Shown here: in pieces, positions 61,301 through 64,000 of the stretch
Position numbering within the stretch: position 1 is the first letter of the stretch
Layout of the letters: every line of letters starts with the position of its first letter
The notes under the pieces: generated by a model
What the model saw: only the letters and a program-made list of their open reading frames with translations
Told to the model about the DNA's origin: nothing
The model's database searches: none
Program-made: the position numbers and the translations under genes
Assembly: GCA_029433475.1 (NCBI GenBank)
Contig: JAQTIE010000008.1
Coordinates: forward strand, 62,001-126,000
Direction of reading: 5' to 3'
DNA length: 64,000 nucleotides
Origin: Neisseriaceae bacterium ESL0693
Lineage (GTDB): Bacteria; Pseudomonadota; Gammaproteobacteria; Burkholderiales; Neisseriaceae

Positions 61301-62428
61301 ACCTTTTTAAGCAGCCAGCCAGACAAAGAAGCACCGATTTTACCGCAACTGGCTCATGCCATTGCGAAACATGCCGGTGATATGCGCTTATTGGAAGAGA
61401 TAGACCTTGACGCATGGGCAAACCATGCCTTACCTGATCACTGCTACTTTAATATTCAGGTGGTGGATGACGGACAAGAGGAACTGGCGATGGGACGACA
61501 GCTATCATCCTTGCAACAAGAGCTGGGGCAGGCAGCTGCCATTACCTTTCGGGATAATAGCCACGAATTTGAACGCGATCACATCACTCGCTGGGATTTC
61601 GGTACCCTGCCGGACAAAATCAAATTTGCTCGCGGCCAGCAACAACTCACCGGTTATCTGGGTCTGCAACAGCAAAAAGATGGCAGCATCAGCCTGCATT
61701 TATTTGACACTGAAGACGCGGCCAGACAAGCCCATCGTCAAGGTGTGGTGGCATTACTGGCACTACACATGAAGGAGCAAGTGAAAGATTTACATAAAGG
61801 TCTGGCTGACTTTAATCAGATCGCCATGCTACTGAAACAACTGGGTACCGACAAGCTGCGTCAGGATTTAACTCAAGCCGCCCTGAATCGCGCTCTTTTG
61901 GGTGATGACGAAGCACCACGAGATGAAAAAACCTTTCAGGCACAGATCAAACGCGCCCGCAGCCGCTTACCGGCAGTAAAGACCGCGCTGAATCAGTATG
62001 TGTTGCAAGTGGCACAAGCCTATAGCAGCGTCAATCATCAACTGGGTAAACACCCATTGACTTCTCTACTGCGCCAACAACTCAACCAACTGATTTTCGA
62101 AGGGTTTATCACTGCTACTCCCTGGACACAATGGCCACGCCTGCCCGTGTACCTGCAAGCCATGATCAAACGCATGGAAAAATATGGCAGCAATTCCGTC
62201 CGTGATCAGGCACGGGAACACGAAATCGAGGAATTAACCCAGCAGTGGCAAAATAAAATCAAACAATATCAACATGAAAATCAGGTCATCCCTGAATATG
62301 TTGATTTATTTCAATGGAAAATTCAGGAGCTACGGGTATCATTATTTGCACAGGAATTAAAAACCCCCTATCCGGTTTCCGTCAAACGCCTGCAAAAAGA
62401 ATGGTTACAACACACCAGTCAGTTATGA
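58391..62428 (+). CDS. hrpA: ATP-dependent RNA helicase HrpA
   Basis: 1345-residue DEAH-box helicase. Motif I GETGSGKTTQLP, motif Ia TQPRRLAARSVA, motif II DEAHERS, motif III TSATIDA, motif V LATNVAETSLTVPG, motif VI QRAGRCGRV are all present. HA2 and OB-like domains follow, then the long HrpA-specific DUF3418 C-terminal half (FITTFLSSQPD, HEIEELTQQWQ). E. coli HrpA (1300 residues) acts on stalled ribosomes and mRNA. Start shown by MSSMPAFNLNQVLSKDRYF; no Shine-Dalgarno; tandem repeat upstream. It is monocistronic. Confidence 0.96.
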   Translation: MSSMPAFNLNQVLSKDRYFLYRAHQNPSRFGGVEKVSARYQKSHQAYLQRLSHKPEPHYDHTLPVHDKLDDIKTAISTHQVVIVCGETGSGKTTQLPKICLELGRGVAGLIGHTQPRRLAARSVAERIAEELGSNIGQAVGYKVRFNDQTTTDSHIKLMTDGILLAESQTDRFLSAYDTIIIDEAHERSLNIDFLLGYLKQLLPRRPDLKVIITSATIDAQRFSQHFTLHGQAAPVIEVSGRTYPVEIRYRPLHKGDADETEIAITDAIVDAADELAREGQGDILVFLPGEREIREAAHALQQSPLRRNDDILPLFARLSSEEQQRIFHPTSQKRRIILATNVAETSLTVPGIRYVIDTGLARVKRYSARAKVEQLQIENISQAAARQRAGRCGRVAAGICIRLYAEDDFNQRAEFTDPEIVRSNLAAVILRMVSLNLGQVAQFPFLQAPEQRYINDGYQALEELGAVDEHHQLTALGRQMARLPVDPRISRMLLAASRLDCMAEMLIIVSALSIQDPRERPLEAREAAAKAHERFQDKQSDFLAYLNIWDSFQRERDKGLSNRQLMQWCHQYFLSHVRLREWRELHHQLAQIVIDMGLADKTQTQRLLTRPDTPALISVPEGTQQDVRAQYKQQQIIKKQQRNQRRGSKETLYERIHRALLSGLIANIGLKSQEGHDYIGARGSHFHLFPASALFKSKPKWVMAAELTETSRLYARDVAKIEPEWIEAEAPHLLRYHYFEPHWSCKRGEVMANERVTLYGLTILPRRPVAFGRINPKEARELFIRGALVAQECQLTAPFFKHNQQLIHEITELEHKARKQDVLVDDETLFAFYDQKLPQTVHKNGQDLPLADIRTFESWRREAEYHHPQYLFLNREDLMQHAAEHITEAQFPEFLATTDGRCALNYRFEPHHPMDGVTLILPLPLLNRINAARLEWLVPGMIREKLQLLIKALPKQIRRICVPVPDFITTFLSSQPDKEAPILPQLAHAIAKHAGDMRLLEEIDLDAWANHALPDHCYFNIQVVDDGQEELAMGRQLSSLQQELGQAAAITFRDNSHEFERDHITRWDFGTLPDKIKFARGQQQLTGYLGLQQQKDGSISLHLFDTEDAARQAHRQGVVALLALHMKEQVKDLHKGLADFNQIAMLLKQLGTDKLRQDLTQAALNRALLGDDEAPRDEKTFQAQIKRARSRLPAVKTALNQYVLQVAQAYSSVNHQLGKHPLTSLLRQQLNQLIFEGFITATPWTQWPRLPVYLQAMIKRMEKYGSNSVRDQAREHEIEELTQQWQNKIKQYQHENQVIPEYVDLFQWKIQELRVSLFAQELKTPYPVSVKRLQKEWLQHTSQL

Positions 62429-63087
62429 TCAGCACATTAAGATCAGCGCGGCCATAGTGGATGAATTGCAGCTATTTTAAATAATGAAAATGATGGTTCT
62501 GTAATCAGAAAATATCCTGACCAGAATCGGCTTTTCTGTATTAGAAATACCTGTAAAACAGGAAAAGGTGATTCTTACTTTTGCGCCTTGTAAAAGTAAG
62601 AATCAAGTAATCATTAAGGAGAATCTGTTTTTATCTGCCTTAAGTATTAACAGTATGATGATAAAATCATAATCCGTTTCTGATTTTTGACTTTAGCCCT
62701 TCCATGCTGCCAGAACACATCATGATCGGCTAGCTATGATAATTTGCCATAATTTAAAAGCCGTTTAAATCTCAATTAAAGCCAGCTTTTTGGCCCATAA
62801 AAACTGCTGAATCCTATATGGGCAATCTTAATCAATCACGGATTCATCGTGATCAGATGGCTGGCTCGCAAGATAGGTTGTCTATCTTGCCGTTTATTTT
62901 CCTGCACTACAGAGATAAACGAAAGGCATCGCAGACACGCCATTGAGATTCGACAAGACATACATCATTGACGGCCAGTAGCGTAGTAGCAGCCTGTAAA
63001 CCACTTTATAAAGTCCAAACCCAACTGAATCCACGCCAGTCTCAATACAAGGATTTAATGATCATAACAACTGATCAGCCCTGATCA
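62429..63087. other. 659-bp non-coding region hrpA / dld
   Basis: No gene. Three hairpins are visible: 62570-62604 (13-bp perfect stem GATTCTTACTTTT, 9-nt loop), 62834-62851 (ATCACG / CGTGAT) and 62868-62890 (GCAAGATAG / CTATCTTGC, 5-nt loop). None has a strong T-tract for the plus strand; the last is followed by CGTTTATTTTCC. They may terminate hrpA and dld, or belong to a small RNA. Confidence 0.5.
62570..62604. terminator. Hairpin downstream of hrpA
   Basis: A 13-bp perfect stem with loop GCGCCTTGT, 142 bp past the hrpA stop. It lacks a T-run but A/T pairs at the stem ends. Terminator function is likely but unproven; a structured RNA is possible. Confidence 0.5.
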
Positions 63088-64000
63088 TCAATGCCAGTGC
63101 TTGCATTTACTGGTTTTACCAATGCCCGGATTAAAACTATTGGTTGGATCAAGCTCATGCCAGAATTGGCTATATTCTGCTGAAGCCGTATACAAATGAC
63201 CCACATTATGTTCAGCCGGGTATCTGGCGCCACGATCATTTAAGTAATCCAATACCTCTTGTTTAAACTGGTGCGGGTCAACGCCTTCTTTCAGAATATA
63301 GTCCTGATGATTCACAAAACAGAAAAAATGGCCACAACAAGAATCCAGTAACACTTGCTGTTGCAGTTTTTCAGGCAGTTTTATACGCCATTCATCATCA
63401 TTGCGGCGTAAAGCCACATCAAACGCAATCAGCCGCTCTTCAGGATTAATATTATGGGCGCCACAATAATAAATGGTACAGGCGCCGACACCAAAACGAA
63501 TCAGAAACGCATTTTTTTCTTCTGCTGCGGTACATTTAAAATAACTGCCTTGCTGTTGGCTATCAGCAAAAAACTGTTGTAATAAGCCATCCAGCTCTGC
63601 CTGTGCCTCACTGTCGGTTTTAATCATCAGATGGTGTTCAAACCGGCGATGATAATCAGCAATACGGGGTTCTACCGCATCGGGGGTGATAGCATTAAAC
63701 CATTGAATGACTTTGTCTACGGTATTATCAGGAAACAGCGGTAAGCGCTTAAACCATTTATCCCAACGGTTTTTTAAGGCAAACAGTTCAGGAATTTTTT
63801 CCGGCCCGCGGTTACCGATGGCTTTATACACATGCTTGGCATAGCGCACAGTTAGATCAAATGCCTGCCGGTGAATATATTCAGTCTGACTCGGTAATAC
63901 ACTTAAATGCTGCAATAAAAACCGCCGCAATTGCACCAATTCCCGCTCATGATGGCTGCCAATATAAAAGGTAGTACTACTGGCACTGGCCGCAAAAGTG
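63088..64000 (-). CDS. dld: Quinone-dependent D-lactate dehydrogenase, C-terminal part (5' end outside window)
   Basis: The frame is open to the window edge, so about 304 C-terminal residues are present, roughly half of the enzyme (E. coli Dld is 571). The visible part opens with TFAASASSTTFYIG and covers the membrane-binding domain, with ALRRNDDEWR and HFFCFVNHQDYILKEGVD. It ends with RYPAEHNVGHLY, DPTNSFNPGIGKTS and a short tail. The peripheral inner-membrane flavoenzyme oxidises D-lactate and passes electrons to quinone. An earlier apparent start at about 63939 is only a window artefact. Confidence 0.95.
   Translation of the reverse strand, partial: TFAASASSTTFYIGSHHERELVQLRRFLLQHLSVLPSQTEYIHRQAFDLTVRYAKHVYKAIGNRGPEKIPELFALKNRWDKWFKRLPLFPDNTVDKVIQWFNAITPDAVEPRIADYHRRFEHHLMIKTDSEAQAELDGLLQQFFADSQQQGSYFKCTAAEEKNAFLIRFGVGACTIYYCGAHNINPEERLIAFDVALRRNDDEWRIKLPEKLQQQVLLDSCCGHFFCFVNHQDYILKEGVDPHQFKQEVLDYLNDRGARYPAEHNVGHLYTASAEYSQFWHELDPTNSFNPGIGKTSKCKHWH

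Overview
The window is chromosomal DNA of a moderately AT-rich betaproteobacterium, most likely family Neisseriaceae and possibly a Snodgrassella-like relative. This is inferred from gene content (a SlyB-like glycine-zipper lipoprotein, carA and carB split by a LeuE-like gene, a Neisseria-type siderophore ABC importer, a type IVa pilin). I saw no canonical Neisseria DNA-uptake sequence by eye. No rRNA, tRNA, CRISPR array, transposase or complete prophage was recognised.

Layout. 1-9.3 kb: 3' end of pepP, hslO, a class II glutamine amidotransferase, a siderophore-interacting flavoprotein, a Na+-coupled NSS transporter, a Nit-type amidase, an SDR-zur overlapping pair, a 766-bp non-coding stretch with two inverted DnaA boxes, and pbpG. 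9.7-22.2 kb: clpX, a LexA/CI-type repressor facing a small membrane ORF across paired operator-like repeats, mpl, pnp, an acyl-CoA thioesterase, rpsO, truB, adhP, sspB/sspA and a NIF3 protein. 22.3-31.8 kb: carB, a LeuE-like exporter, carA, guaB, a DUF4124 protein and uvrC. 32-36.7 kb: a low-coding accessory region bounded by a SlyB-like lipoprotein gene and an inverted partial copy of its 3' end; it holds a two-gene coiled-coil cassette, a formate/nitrite-family channel and several decayed gene fragments. 36.7-48.1 kb: relA, apt, kdsA, tamA-tamB and waaA. 48.2-54 kb: a pilin-like gene, two tandem LtaS-like membrane transferases, the major type IV pilin and two unfamiliar genes, one with a zinc-carboxypeptidase-like motif set. 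54-58.2 kb: a Fur-controlled siderophore ABC importer. 58.4-64 kb: hrpA and the C-terminal part of dld.

How they fit together. ClpX and its adaptor SspB form one proteolysis axis. CarA/CarB and GuaB feed pyrimidine, arginine and purine synthesis, while Apt salvages adenine. Mpl and PbpG act in murein recycling and remodelling. KdsA and WaaA make and attach Kdo, and TamA/TamB serve the outer membrane. The siderophore importer and the siderophore-interacting reductase can be linked as uptake and iron release. The most novel-looking parts are the pilin locus with its paired LtaS-like enzymes and the 32-36.7 kb accessory region. Start codons were re-chosen where Shine-Dalgarno sequences and family lengths favoured an internal start; all functional calls rest on motif reading without database searches.
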